Positions 1 through 8,798 of a DNA stretch of 64,000 bases are shown piece by piece (positions within the stretch are counted from its first letter, which is position 1; each line of letters begins with the position of its first letter). Origin of the DNA: Mycolicibacterium aichiense (GTDB taxonomy: Bacteria; Actinomycetota; Actinomycetes; Mycobacteriales; Mycobacteriaceae); the NCBI RefSeq assembly GCF_010726245.1, contig NZ_AP022561.1, positions 3,286,001 through 3,350,000 of the forward strand. The letters run 5' to 3'. The notes below the pieces were generated by a model that was not told where the DNA came from, did not search any database, and was given only the letters and a program-made list of their open reading frames with translations. The position numbers and the translations under genes were made by a program.

Positions 1-69
1 ACGGCCGCTCAGACCTAGGATTCTCGTCACAAAAGGCCAAAAGGCTCTAGCGCGAACGGCGTGGACCGC

Positions 70-86
70 TACTACACTCTGTCGTA
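70..86. promoter_or_regulatory. BlaI/MecI-type operator over the cydA promoter
   Basis: An interrupted dyad TACTACA-CTC-TGTCGTA lies 43 bases upstream of the cydA ATG. The arms match except for one base, and flanking C69/G87 extend the symmetry. TACTACA-N3-TGTAGTA is, from memory, the consensus operator of BlaI/MecI winged-helix repressors. A possible -10 (TACACT at 73-78, or TAGATA at 85-90) lies inside or beside it, so a bound repressor would block polymerase. Site identity is inference. Confidence 0.5.
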
Positions 87-129
87 GATAGGCGATCCGC
101 GCCTTTCGCGTTGGTTGGAGAGTTCCGCG

Positions 130-1578
130 ATGAGTGCTCTTGACGTGTCCCGTTGGCAATTCGGAATCACGACGGTCTATCACTTCATCTTCGTACCGCT
201 GACGATCGGGCTGGCCCCGCTGATTGCTGTCATGCAGACGATCTGGGTGCTCACCGACAACCCGGCCTGGTACCGGCTGACCAAGTTCTTCGGCAAGATC
301 TTCCTGATCAACTTCGCCATCGGTGTCGCGACCGGCATCGTTCAGGAGTTCCAGTTCGGGATGAACTGGAGCGAATACTCCCGCTTCGTCGGCGACGTGT
401 TCGGCGCACCGCTGGCGCTGGAGGGCCTGGTCGCGTTCTTCCTGGAGTCCACCTTCATCGGGCTGTGGATATTCGGCTGGACCCGACTCCCCCGCTGGCT
501 GCACCTGACGTCGATCTGGCTGGTGGCCATCGCGGTCAACCTGTCGGCGTTCTTCATCATCACCGCGAACTCGTGGATGCAGCACCCGGTGGGCACCAGG
601 TTCAACCCGGCGACGGGTCGCGCCGAACTGCAGAGCATCGTCGAGTTGTTCACCAACAACACGGGAATCGCGGCCTTCTGGCATGCGGTGGCGGCATCGT
701 TCCTCACCGCGGCGACGTTCGTGGCGACAGTGTGTGCGTGGTGGATGGTGCGCGCCAAGGGAGCGCCCGACGCCACTGCCCTGTACCGACCGGGGGCGAT
801 CCTCGGTTCGCTGGTGGCCCTGGTCGCCTGTGTCGGCTTGTTCTTCACCGGCGACGTGCAAGGCAAGCTGATGTTCCATCAGCAGCCGATGAAGATGGCA
901 GCGGCGGAATCGTTGTGTCACACCGAAACCGATCCGGACTTGTCGCTTCTGACCGTCGGCACGCATAACAACTGCGATAGCATCACCCGCGTCATCGAAG
1001 TGCCGTTCGCGCTGCCGTTCCTGGCCGAGGGAAAGCTCAGCGGCGTGACCTTGCAGGGCACCAAAGACCTTCAGCAGCAATATGAACAGAAGTTCGGCCC
1101 CGGATGGTATGTGCCGAATCTGTTCGTCACCTACTGGGCCTTCCGCGCGATGATCGGCCTCATGGCGGTGCCGCTGCTGTTCGCGCTGACCACGCTGTGG
1201 CTGACCCGCCGCGGCCGGGTGCCCGGCGCGAGGTGGTATTCGCGCTTCGCGGTGTGGACTCTTCCGACCCCGTTCCTGGCATCGATCGCAGGCTGGGTGT
1301 TCACCGAAATGGGCCGCCAGCCGTGGGTGGTCGCACCCAACCCCGACGGCGACCAACTGGTTCGGCTGACCGTGCGCCAAGGCGTGTCCCTGCACGGGCC
1401 GGGCTTGGTGTGGGTCTCGCTGATCTCGTTCACGTTGATCTACGCGGTGCTGGCCGTGGTGTGGTTCTACCTGATCCGCCGCTATGTCACCGCAGGCCCG
1501 CTCGAGCATGACGCCGAACCGGCGCCACCCACCCCACCCGGCGACGACGAAGTCGCGCCCCTGTCATTCGCCTACTAG
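130..1578 (+). CDS. cydA: Cytochrome bd quinol oxidase subunit I
   Basis: Subunit I of the membrane terminal oxidase that oxidises menaquinol and reduces oxygen to water with high affinity, without cytochrome c. The 482-residue protein has about nine hydrophobic segments. It shows the N-terminal haem-ligand His (H18, in TVYHFIFVPLTIGL), the periplasmic Q-loop region, and the GRQPWVV motif near residue 395. The ATG at 130 is preferred over an upstream TTG at 115 because GGAG at 117-120 gives normal spacing. It is first in a cydABDC run, with cydB starting 25 bases after its stop. In mycobacteria this oxidase supports hypoxic growth and tolerance of bc1-aa3 inhibition (known for the family). 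Confidence 0.97.
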   Translation: MSALDVSRWQFGITTVYHFIFVPLTIGLAPLIAVMQTIWVLTDNPAWYRLTKFFGKIFLINFAIGVATGIVQEFQFGMNWSEYSRFVGDVFGAPLALEGLVAFFLESTFIGLWIFGWTRLPRWLHLTSIWLVAIAVNLSAFFIITANSWMQHPVGTRFNPATGRAELQSIVELFTNNTGIAAFWHAVAASFLTAATFVATVCAWWMVRAKGAPDATALYRPGAILGSLVALVACVGLFFTGDVQGKLMFHQQPMKMAAAESLCHTETDPDLSLLTVGTHNNCDSITRVIEVPFALPFLAEGKLSGVTLQGTKDLQQQYEQKFGPGWYVPNLFVTYWAFRAMIGLMAVPLLFALTTLWLTRRGRVPGARWYSRFAVWTLPTPFLASIAGWVFTEMGRQPWVVAPNPDGDQLVRLTVRQGVSLHGPGLVWVSLISFTLIYAVLAVVWFYLIRRYVTAGPLEHDAEPAPPTPPGDDEVAPLSFAY

Positions 1579-1603
1579 TCCGTCGCCTACCGAGGAGACA
1601 ATC

Positions 1604-2659
1604 ATGGGGCTGCAACAGATTTGGTTCGTCATCGTCGCCGTGCTGTTCCTGGGCTTCCTGGTCCTGGAGGGCTTCGACTTCGGCGTCGGCATGGTGATGG
1701 CGTGGCTGGGGGGGCCGGGCAAGGGGTCCGCCCAAGGAGATTCAGAGACTCATCGCCGGGCCGTACTGAACACCATCGGCCCGGTCTGGGACGGCAACGA
1801 GGTGTGGTTGATCACCGCCGGCGGAGCCATGTTCGCGGCCTTCCCGCACTGGTATGCCACCGTGTTCTCCACGCTGTACCTGCCGCTGCTGGTGATCCTG
1901 CTGTCGATGATCGCGCGCATCGTCGCCATCGAATGGCGCGGCAAGATCGACGATCCGAAGTGGCGCCGCTGGTGCGACATCGGCATTGCGACCGGGTCCT
2001 GGCTACCGGCGATCCTGTGGGGAGTCGCGTTCGCGATCCTGGTCAACGGACTGCCGGTGGGACCCGACAAGAACGTCGCCGACCTCGCGGTGTCCGACGT
2101 ACTGAACCCGTACACCCTGCTCGGCGGGCTGGCCACCTGCTCACTGTTCTTGTTTCACGGCGCGGTGTTCCTGGCGCTCAAGACCGGCGGCGACGTGCGT
2201 GGCGATGCCGTCCGGGTGGCCCGCACACTGGCTCTCCCCGCCACCGTGTTGGTCGCCGCCTTCGGCCTGTGGACGCAACTGGCACACGGCAAGCCGTGGA
2301 CGTGGGTGGTGTTGGCCATCGCGGTGGTCGCGCAGCTGGCCGCCGTCGCGGCCGCGTGGGGTGCCCGGGAAGGCTGGGCGTTCCTCGCGACGACGATCGT
2401 CGTCGCCGCGGTGGTGGCATTGCTGTTCGGATCGCTGTATCCCAACCTGGTGCCGTCGACCATCGACCCGGCCTACAACCTGACGATCTACAACGGTTCG
2501 TCCAGTCCGTACACCCTGAAGGTGATGACGTGGGCGGCCGCGATATTCACTCCGATCGTGCTGATCTACCAGGGTTGGACGTACTGGGTGTTCCGCAAAC
2601 GCGTCTTCGCCGAGTCGATTCCGAAGTCTGTCGGCCTGCCACCGAGGCGCGTGCCCTGA
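1604..2659 (+). CDS. cydB: Cytochrome bd quinol oxidase subunit II
   Basis: Partner of CydA in the bd oxidase; it stabilises the haems and forms the second half of the membrane heterodimer. The 351-residue protein is strongly hydrophobic and shows the family motifs EGFDFGVGM near the N terminus and NTIGPVWDGNEVWLI near residue 60. The ATG at 1604 follows an AGGAG ribosome site at 1593-1597. Its TGA stop at 2657-2659 overlaps the probable cydD start as CTGA, which implies translational coupling with the assembly transporter. Confidence 0.97.
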   Translation: MGLQQIWFVIVAVLFLGFLVLEGFDFGVGMVMAWLGGPGKGSAQGDSETHRRAVLNTIGPVWDGNEVWLITAGGAMFAAFPHWYATVFSTLYLPLLVILLSMIARIVAIEWRGKIDDPKWRRWCDIGIATGSWLPAILWGVAFAILVNGLPVGPDKNVADLAVSDVLNPYTLLGGLATCSLFLFHGAVFLALKTGGDVRGDAVRVARTLALPATVLVAAFGLWTQLAHGKPWTWVVLAIAVVAQLAAVAAAWGAREGWAFLATTIVVAAVVALLFGSLYPNLVPSTIDPAYNLTIYNGSSSPYTLKVMTWAAAIFTPIVLIYQGWTYWVFRKRVFAESIPKSVGLPPRRVP

Positions 2660-4320
2660 GCTCCCAGCGCCGGTCGGGCCCGCTGGACCCACGTCTGTGG
2701 CGGGCCTCCTCGGCCGTGCGCCGGTACCTGGTCGCCACCGTCGGCTGCGGAACGCTGATCGCGGGCTGCGCGATCGCCGGCGCGGTGATCCTCGGCCGTC
2801 TGGTGGCCGGTGTCATCACCGACCCGGCCACCCGCAGCCTCGACCATTGGCGCGCCGAACTGGCGATCCTGGCCGGGCTCTGGCTGTTTCGGGCGCTGAT
2901 CCTCTTCCTGCAGGGCCGGCTCGGCCAGCGGGGCGCCAGCGCCGTGATCGCCGATCTCAGCGGCCAGGTGCTGCGCACCGTGACCGCCTTGCCCCCCGGT
3001 GTGCGCGACGCCCAGCGCGACGACGCCGCGACCGTGATCACCAGCGGACTCGACGGTCTGCGACCCTATTTCACCGCATATCTGCCAGCGCTGTTTTTGG
3101 CAGCGATCCTCACTCCGGCCACTGTGGTGGTGATCGCGTTCAACGACTTTCAGTCCGCGTTGATCGTGCTCGTCGCCCTGCCCCTGATCCCGGTCTTCAT
3201 GGTGCTGATCGGGCTGGCCACCGCCGAACGATCAGCGGCGGCGCTGGCGGCGATGACCACACTGCAGGGCCGACTGCTGGACCTCATCGCCGGTATCCCC
3301 ACCCTGCGCGCTCTCGGCCGCGCTGACGGTCCGGCGCAGCGCATCGCCACACTCAGTGCCGCCCATCGTCGTTCGGCCATGGCCACCCTGCGCATCGCAT
3401 TCCTGTCGGCGCTGGTGCTCGAACTCATCGCCACCCTGGGTGTCGCGCTGGTCGCGGTCAGCATCGGTCTGCGACTGGTATACGGCGAGATGAGCCTGGC
3501 CGCCGGGCTGACCGTGCTGTTGCTGGCGCCCGACGTGTTCTGGCCGCTGCGCCGAGTCGGCGTCGAATTTCATGCCGCACAGAACGGAAAGGCCGCGTCG
3601 GACAAAGCTTTCGCCTTAATCGAGCAGAATCCCGCGCCGTTGGACGGCATCGGCACCGTCGATGCGGCCGGCGCGGAGATCGTCCTCGACGCCCTGAGCA
3701 TCGCAGGCCGCGACGGGATGTCCCCGCACCGGCTGTCCGGCCGCATCCTGCCCGGTAGCGTCACCGTGCTCACCGGTGCCAACGGCGCAGGCAAGACCAC
3801 CACCCTGCTCTCGATAGCCGGACTGGTCAGCCCCACCCACGGCCGCATCACCGTCGACGGTGTCGACGTCGACGATCTGAATCGGCCGGCCTGGTGGCGG
3901 CAGCTGGCCTGGCTGGCTCAACGCCCGGTGATCATTCCGGGAACCGTGGCAGAGAACCTGGCGTTGTTCGGTGTCCTCACCGATGCCCAAGCCGCCTGCG
4001 ACGCAGCCGGTTTCACTGAGGTATTGACCGGACTGCCCGCAGGGGCGGACACCGTGCTGGGCCGCGGCGGGGTGGGATTGTCCCTGGGCCAACGACAGCG
4101 GCTGGGCCTGGCCCGGGTCCTCGGGTCCCGCGCGCCCGTGCTGCTGCTCGACGAGCCGACCTCGCACCTGGACGAGGCCACCGAAGCAACGGTGCTGCAA
4201 GCGATCCGCGATCGGGCCGCCGCCGGATCCACCGTTGTGGTCGTCGCGCATCGAGACAGTGTGGTCCAGATCGCCGACCACGTCATCGCGGTGGAAGCCG
4301 AGCAGCATGCCCACGTTTGA
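2656..4320 (+). CDS. cydD: Thiol-exporting ABC transporter CydD
   Basis: One half of the heterodimeric CydDC ABC exporter needed to assemble cytochrome bd; in E. coli it exports cysteine and glutathione. A membrane domain is followed by a nucleotide-binding domain: Walker A GANGAGKTT near residue 373, signature LSLGQRQRL near 475, Walker B LLLDEPTSHLD near 495. The start is unusual. The first in-frame ATG/GTG/TTG is GTG 2716, but the preceding residues (GPLDPRLWRAS) look coding and no upstream standard start exists. CTG 2656 has GAGG 8 bases upstream and overlaps the cydB stop. I chose CTG 2656 (554 residues); GTG 2716 remains possible. Confidence 0.9.
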   Translation: MSSQRRSGPLDPRLWRASSAVRRYLVATVGCGTLIAGCAIAGAVILGRLVAGVITDPATRSLDHWRAELAILAGLWLFRALILFLQGRLGQRGASAVIADLSGQVLRTVTALPPGVRDAQRDDAATVITSGLDGLRPYFTAYLPALFLAAILTPATVVVIAFNDFQSALIVLVALPLIPVFMVLIGLATAERSAAALAAMTTLQGRLLDLIAGIPTLRALGRADGPAQRIATLSAAHRRSAMATLRIAFLSALVLELIATLGVALVAVSIGLRLVYGEMSLAAGLTVLLLAPDVFWPLRRVGVEFHAAQNGKAASDKAFALIEQNPAPLDGIGTVDAAGAEIVLDALSIAGRDGMSPHRLSGRILPGSVTVLTGANGAGKTTTLLSIAGLVSPTHGRITVDGVDVDDLNRPAWWRQLAWLAQRPVIIPGTVAENLALFGVLTDAQAACDAAGFTEVLTGLPAGADTVLGRGGVGLSLGQRQRLGLARVLGSRAPVLLLDEPTSHLDEATEATVLQAIRDRAAAGSTVVVVAHRDSVVQIADHVIAVEAEQHAHV

Positions 4321-5911
4321 CCGGCTCCGGCTGGCGCTCGCCATCGCGCTCGGCGCGCTGGCGCTGGGCAGCGCCCTGGCCTTGGCCGGGGTGTCCGCCT
4401 GGCTGATCACCCGCGCGTGGCAGATGCCGCTGGTGCTGGACCTGTCGATCGCCGTGGTGGCAGTGCGCGCACTGGGCATCTCACGCGGGGTGTTCGGTTA
4501 CTGCGAGCGGTTGGCGTCTCACGACACCGCGCTGCGGGCGGCAGCCAGTGCCCGTGCCGAGATCTACCGCCGCCTTGCCCACGGTCCGGCCGACGTCACG
4601 GCACGGCTGCACAGCGGTGACCTGCTGACCCGGGTCGGCGCCGACGTCGACACGCTCGCCGACGTCGCCGTTCGCGCGGCGGTCCCGATCGGTGTCGCTG
4701 CGGTCCTCGGCGTCGCCGCCACCGCGGTCATCGCGATGATCTCCCCCGCCGCCGCCGCGGTCCTCGCCGTGTGCCTGCTCGTCGCGGGTGTGCTCGCACC
4801 GGTATTGGCGGCACGTGCCGCGCGGGCACAGGAAGTCGTCGCCCGCACGCAGCAATCGGACCGCGACATCGCCGCCGTCACCGCGCTCGAGCATGCCGCC
4901 GAGCTGCGGGTCGCCGGCCGACTACCAACACTGATCGCCGAAGCCGAACAGCGCCAGCGGGATTGGGGCTCGGCGATCGACCGCGCGGCGGCACCCGCCG
5001 CCGCGGCGACCGCAGTGCCGGCCCTGGCGATCGGAGCCAGCGTGATCGGGGCCGTCGTCGCCGGAATCGGCATCGCCGCACACACCGCCCCCACCACGCT
5101 GGCGGTGCTGATGTTGTTGCCGCTCTCTGCATTCGAGGCCACCGCCGCCCTGCCGGGCGCGGCAGTCGCCCTGACCCGTGGCAGAATCGCCGGCGCGCGC
5201 CTGCGCGAACTGCTGCCCGTAGAAGCCAGTGAATCTGACGTCGTCGTCACCACTCTCGCCGCGACACCGGCGCTGGCGGCTGACCTGCGTGCCGGTTATC
5301 CCGGCGGCCCGGTCGGTGAACATGTCGCTCTGAGGCTGCAACCCGGTGCCCGGCTGGCGATCACCGGGCGCAGCGGCGCAGGTAAGACCGCGCTGCTGAT
5401 GACGCTGGCCGGGCTGCTGCCACCGGTCGACGGCGCGGTGACCATCGACGGGAACGCGGCGACCGAGCTCACCGAGTCTCAATTACGAAGCGCAATAAAC
5501 TATTTCGCCGAGGACGCGCACCTGTTCACCACCACTGTCCGGGACAACCTGTTGGTGGCACGGGGCGACCGCACCGACGACGAGCTCACGGACGCGTTGA
5601 CCGCCGTGGGCCTTGGCGATTGGCTGGCCGGACTGCCCGACGGGCTGGGCACGGTGCTGATCGGCGGTGCGGCCGCGGTGTCGGCCGGTCAACGCCGCAG
5701 GCTGCTGCTGGCACGGGTATTGCTGTGCCCGGCACCGATCGTGCTCCTCGACGAACCGACCGAACACCTCGATGCCGCCGACGGTCAACGCATCCTGACC
5801 GCCTTGCTCGACGGCAGCCTGCTCGGCGCGCACCGCACCGTGGTGGTCGCCAGTCATCAACTTGGTATCGACATCACCTGTCCGCGACTATCGATCGGCG
5901 ACGGCGGGTAA
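4307..5911 (+). CDS. cydC: Thiol-exporting ABC transporter CydC
   Basis: Second half of the CydDC exporter, 534 residues. An N-terminal ABC-type membrane domain (AGVSAWLITRAWQMP near residue 25) is followed by an ATPase domain: Walker A GRSGAGKTA near 354, signature VSAGQRRRL near 457, Walker B VLLDEPTEHLD near 478. The ATG at 4307 overlaps the cydD end by 14 bases. The C terminus is slightly degenerate relative to CydD, as is usual for this subunit. The stop codon TAA (5909-5911) is part of the TAACGT -10 element of the next gene. Confidence 0.95.
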   Translation: MPTFDRLRLALAIALGALALGSALALAGVSAWLITRAWQMPLVLDLSIAVVAVRALGISRGVFGYCERLASHDTALRAAASARAEIYRRLAHGPADVTARLHSGDLLTRVGADVDTLADVAVRAAVPIGVAAVLGVAATAVIAMISPAAAAVLAVCLLVAGVLAPVLAARAARAQEVVARTQQSDRDIAAVTALEHAAELRVAGRLPTLIAEAEQRQRDWGSAIDRAAAPAAAATAVPALAIGASVIGAVVAGIGIAAHTAPTTLAVLMLLPLSAFEATAALPGAAVALTRGRIAGARLRELLPVEASESDVVVTTLAATPALAADLRAGYPGGPVGEHVALRLQPGARLAITGRSGAGKTALLMTLAGLLPPVDGAVTIDGNAATELTESQLRSAINYFAEDAHLFTTTVRDNLLVARGDRTDDELTDALTAVGLGDWLAGLPDGLGTVLIGGAAAVSAGQRRRLLLARVLLCPAPIVLLDEPTEHLDAADGQRILTALLDGSLLGAHRTVVVASHQLGIDITCPRLSIGDGG

Positions 5912-5914
5912 CGT
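5909..5914 (+). promoter_or_regulatory. -10 element for a leaderless transcript of the DUF4190 gene
   Basis: TAACGT fits the mycobacterial TANNNT -10 consensus. It ends 7 bases before the ATG at 5922, so transcription would begin at or next to the start codon. There is no Shine-Dalgarno sequence, which supports leaderless translation. The element uses the cydC stop codon. Confidence 0.55.
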
Positions 5915-5921
5915 GCAATCC

Positions 5922-6467
5922 ATGACTGAGCCCCCAGAGCAGGCACCTCAGCAGCCCACCCCGCCCCCGCAGGGGGCACCGCCGCCTCCTCCCCCCGGCT
6001 ATCCCGCTCCCTCATACGGTCAGTATCCGGGCGGCTACCCGCCCGCGCCGCCGCAGCCGTATGCCGGTTACGCGCCACCGCCCACCGGCCCCCGCAACGG
6101 CCTGGGCGTCACCGCCCTGGTGATCGCGATCGTCGCACTGCTGTCGTCGTTCTCCGTGGTCGGCGGCGTCATCCTGGGCATCGTGGCGGTCATCATCGGC
6201 TTCGCCGGTCGCAGCCGCGTCAAGCGCGGAGAGGCCAACAACGGCGGCGTCGCACTCGCCGGTGTCATCCTCGGTTTCCTGGCGATCATCGTCGGCCTTG
6301 CATTCATCGCCGTGTGGGTCGGGGTGTTCAAAGAGGTCGGCGCCACCGACTACATCGACTGCCTGCAGAAGGCCGGCCAGGACCAGCAGCAGGTTCAGCA
6401 GTGCGCCGACGAGTTCAAGCAGTCAGTGGAGAACAAGTTCAGCGTCACCTTGACGCCGACGCCGTAG
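5922..6467 (+). CDS. DUF4190 membrane protein with Pro-rich N terminus
   Basis: Small membrane protein of 181 residues and unknown function. Residues 1-65 are a Pro/Gly/Tyr-rich cytoplasmic stretch. Two hydrophobic segments (about 70-95 and 110-140) flank a short basic loop containing GRSRVKRGEANNGG, typical of DUF4190. The C-terminal 45 residues, polar and Gln-rich with two Cys (DCLQKAGQD, QQCADEF), are probably extracytoplasmic. The Pro-rich/DUF4190 layout is common in actinobacteria. It follows cydC by 10 bases but probably has its own promoter. Confidence 0.85.
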   Translation: MTEPPEQAPQQPTPPPQGAPPPPPPGYPAPSYGQYPGGYPPAPPQPYAGYAPPPTGPRNGLGVTALVIAIVALLSSFSVVGGVILGIVAVIIGFAGRSRVKRGEANNGGVALAGVILGFLAIIVGLAFIAVWVGVFKEVGATDYIDCLQKAGQDQQQVQQCADEFKQSVENKFSVTLTPTP

Positions 6468-6470
6468 GAC

Positions 6471-7898
6471 CTATCGGTCGTCCTCCCCGGACTCCGTGGG
6501 CAGCTGCCGCCGCCGGGGGCAGAACTCCAGCGAGAGCAACACCACCAGAAGCGGCAGCACCTGCCTCAGCGGCAGCAGCACGTACCGGCGATCGCCGAGG
6601 GCGTGGAACTTGCGCAGGTAGCGGTACAGCGACTCCAACGCGATCAGCGAGTCGCCCAGATGGATCGCCGTGTAGAAGAACGCGCTGAGCGCTCCCCGCT
6701 GCTTTTCATTGAAGATTTCCGGGAACGCCGCGAAAGCCAGCGAAAGACGTTGCGCGCCTTGGGCTTTCATCGCGTTGACCATGTCGACGGAAAGCCGCTC
6801 GTCGATGCCGTTCGGGGCGCCGCGCCGCCGCCACGGGACGTCGAGGGTGATGTCGGTGCCGCCACCGGCGACCGCGTAGCGATGAAATCCCTGCACCCGG
6901 CCCGCCCGGTCGCGCGCGACGATCAGCAGGATGCCGGGATAGCGACCGGTGAGCGTGGCATCGAGAATCATCGAGAAGCCACGCTCGGTGCGCGACCCTT
7001 TGGCCGACGACAGCAGCACGTCGGTGAGTTCGGCCAGCCGGCGGTCGTCGAGTTCGGATTCGGCGACGATCTCGGTGCTGATCCCGAAGTTGTGGGTGCG
7101 CTGCACCGCCTGACGCAGGTTGCGGAACTTACGGCCCACCAAGTCGAAGGACGGCACGTCGATCACCACGTCGCGTCCGATCGGGACCGGTCGCAGGGTC
7201 TGCCCGATCACCGCGGGATCACGCCACAGCCCCAGCCTGTGCTCGCTGCAGCCCAGTACGACCACCCGCCAGCCGTGGGTGTGGCACATGCCGGTGAAGT
7301 CGCCGACGAGTTCCTCGTAACGGCGTTCGTCACCGATCGGGTCACCACTGACCACGGCGTACCCCAGCCGGGTGCGGTAGGCGACCGCGGCGGTGCCATC
7401 GGCGCTGAAGAAGTAACTCTTGAGGTTCTGCATCGCGAACGGTGCCACCGGGTCACCACTGGTCGCATCGACCAGGGCCCACACCCTGGCCAGCTGCGAC
7501 GGATCCGGTCGCGCGGTCGTCGGCCACATCAGCAGCAACCCCGAGGACGCGATCAACACGTCGCCGGTGAGGTCGAAGGCCAGCAGGTGGGCGGCGAAAC
7601 CGGCGAGCACCGCCGTCGCGGCGGCGATCGCGTGCGCGGCGGTCACCGGCCGGCCGAGAAAGATGCCCCGCGCGATCAAGGCCACGGCGGCCAGGATCGT
7701 CAGCGACCACGCCACCCGGCTGTCGGTGTGCCAGTCGGTGTGGTCGCGGTGCGCGCGGACCATCAGGACGGTGAGCCAACTGCTCGCGATCAGCAATGCC
7801 AACGCGCCCACCCAGCGCGCGGCCAGGGTGTCGACATTCACGACAACCCGTTCCCTCGCGCGCAAACGCTGCGCGACCTGAACCGGCGGCTCGGTCAC
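6471..7898 (-). CDS. DUF2156 membrane protein (MprF/LysX-like acyltransferase fold)
   Basis: Integral membrane protein of 475 residues. About five hydrophobic segments lie in the first 140 residues, then a soluble DUF2156 domain (about 165-440), the GNAT-like fold of aminoacyl-phosphatidylglycerol synthases (MprF, LysX). Typical stretches are AVVSGDPIGDERRYEELV, SFDLVGRKFRNLRQAVQRT and a late GIDERLSVDMVNAMKAQGA. There is no lysyl-tRNA synthetase domain, so substrate and donor are unknown. From memory it corresponds to Rv1619, which also lies between cydC and tesB. The start is GTG 7898, preceded by TATCGT at the leaderless distance. It converges on the DUF4190 gene. Confidence 0.85.
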   Translation of the reverse strand: MTEPPVQVAQRLRARERVVVNVDTLAARWVGALALLIASSWLTVLMVRAHRDHTDWHTDSRVAWSLTILAAVALIARGIFLGRPVTAAHAIAAATAVLAGFAAHLLAFDLTGDVLIASSGLLLMWPTTARPDPSQLARVWALVDATSGDPVAPFAMQNLKSYFFSADGTAAVAYRTRLGYAVVSGDPIGDERRYEELVGDFTGMCHTHGWRVVVLGCSEHRLGLWRDPAVIGQTLRPVPIGRDVVIDVPSFDLVGRKFRNLRQAVQRTHNFGISTEIVAESELDDRRLAELTDVLLSSAKGSRTERGFSMILDATLTGRYPGILLIVARDRAGRVQGFHRYAVAGGGTDITLDVPWRRRGAPNGIDERLSVDMVNAMKAQGAQRLSLAFAAFPEIFNEKQRGALSAFFYTAIHLGDSLIALESLYRYLRKFHALGDRRYVLLPLRQVLPLLVVLLSLEFCPRRRQLPTESGEDDR

Positions 7899-7905
7899 GT
7901 GATCG

Positions 7906-7911
7906 ACGATA
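7906..7911 (-). promoter_or_regulatory. -10 element for a leaderless transcript of the DUF2156 gene
   Basis: On the minus strand TATCGT is followed by 7 bases and then the GTG start at 7898. This matches TANNNT with the transcript starting at the start codon; no ribosome site is visible. Confidence 0.5.
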
Positions 7912-7920
7912 CGCCGTCTA

Positions 7921-8787
7921 TCAGGCGTTTCCGGGGAAGTGCTTGACGATGCCCTCCTGGGTGACGGTGGCCACCACCTCTCCGGTCGGGTTGAAGAAGT
8001 GGCCGGTGCCCAGGCCGCGGGACTCCGCGGCCACCGGCGAGTTCGTCGAATAGAGCACCCACTCGGAGAAGTCGACCTGCCGGTGGAACCACAGCGAATG
8101 GTTGACCGTGACCGCGAAGATGCGGTCCCAGCCCCAGGACAGACCGTGGGTGGTGATGATCGAGTCCAGGATCGTGGTGTCGGACGAATAGATCATCGCG
8201 GCGGTGTGCAGAGTCGGGTCGTCCGGCATCGCGCCATCAGCCTTCAGCCACACCTGATTTGCGGTCAGCATGGCGTTCTTCTCGCGCATGATCCACGACG
8301 GGTCGTTGGTGTAACGCCACTCGATCGGGCGCAGCGCCGCGACGAATCCGGGCACCACCTTCTCGTACCCGACAAGCAGCTCGTCGATCGTGGGCAGCGT
8401 CTCCGGCGCGGGCAGGTCGGGCATCGGGGTGTTGTGTTCCAGGCCGCTGCCCGCCGACAGGTAGGACACCAGCGCGGTGGCCAGAAGCGTGCCGTTCTGC
8501 ACGGCGTCGACTCGCCGGTTGGCGAACCGCCGCTCGTCGCGCAGCCGCACGACGTGGAATTCGATGTCGGACTCCGGATCGCCGCCGGCGATGAAATGCA
8601 CCGACAGCGCACTCGGCGCGATCTGGTGACGAAGGGTCCGGGTGGCCGCCACAAAAGCCTGGGCCATCAGCTGCCCGCCGAAGGTGCGCGGCGGGTTCTT
8701 GTGCGGATGTGCACCGAGGAACACGTCGTCGCCGACTGGGGAGAGATCGAGAATGGCCAGCAGCTCGTCGAGGTCCGCGTTGGCCAA
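7921..8787 (-). CDS. tesB: Acyl-CoA thioesterase II (TesB)
   Basis: Cytosolic hydrolase that splits fatty acyl-CoA into free acid and CoA. The 288 residues match the usual double-hotdog TesB length. The first hotdog has HPHKNPPRTFGGQLMAQA (about residues 26-43). The second has HGLSWGWDRIFAVTVNHSLWFHR followed by SRGLGTGHFFNPTGE, the region holding the Asp/Thr/Gln catalytic network known for E. coli TesB. It lies 11 bases downstream of pyk on the same strand and is probably co-transcribed, as in the equivalent M. tuberculosis order (Rv1617-Rv1618). Confidence 0.93.
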   Translation of the reverse strand: MANADLDELLAILDLSPVGDDVFLGAHPHKNPPRTFGGQLMAQAFVAATRTLRHQIAPSALSVHFIAGGDPESDIEFHVVRLRDERRFANRRVDAVQNGTLLATALVSYLSAGSGLEHNTPMPDLPAPETLPTIDELLVGYEKVVPGFVAALRPIEWRYTNDPSWIMREKNAMLTANQVWLKADGAMPDDPTLHTAAMIYSSDTTILDSIITTHGLSWGWDRIFAVTVNHSLWFHRQVDFSEWVLYSTNSPVAAESRGLGTGHFFNPTGEVVATVTQEGIVKHFPGNA

Positions 8788-8798
8788 GAGTTCTCTCC

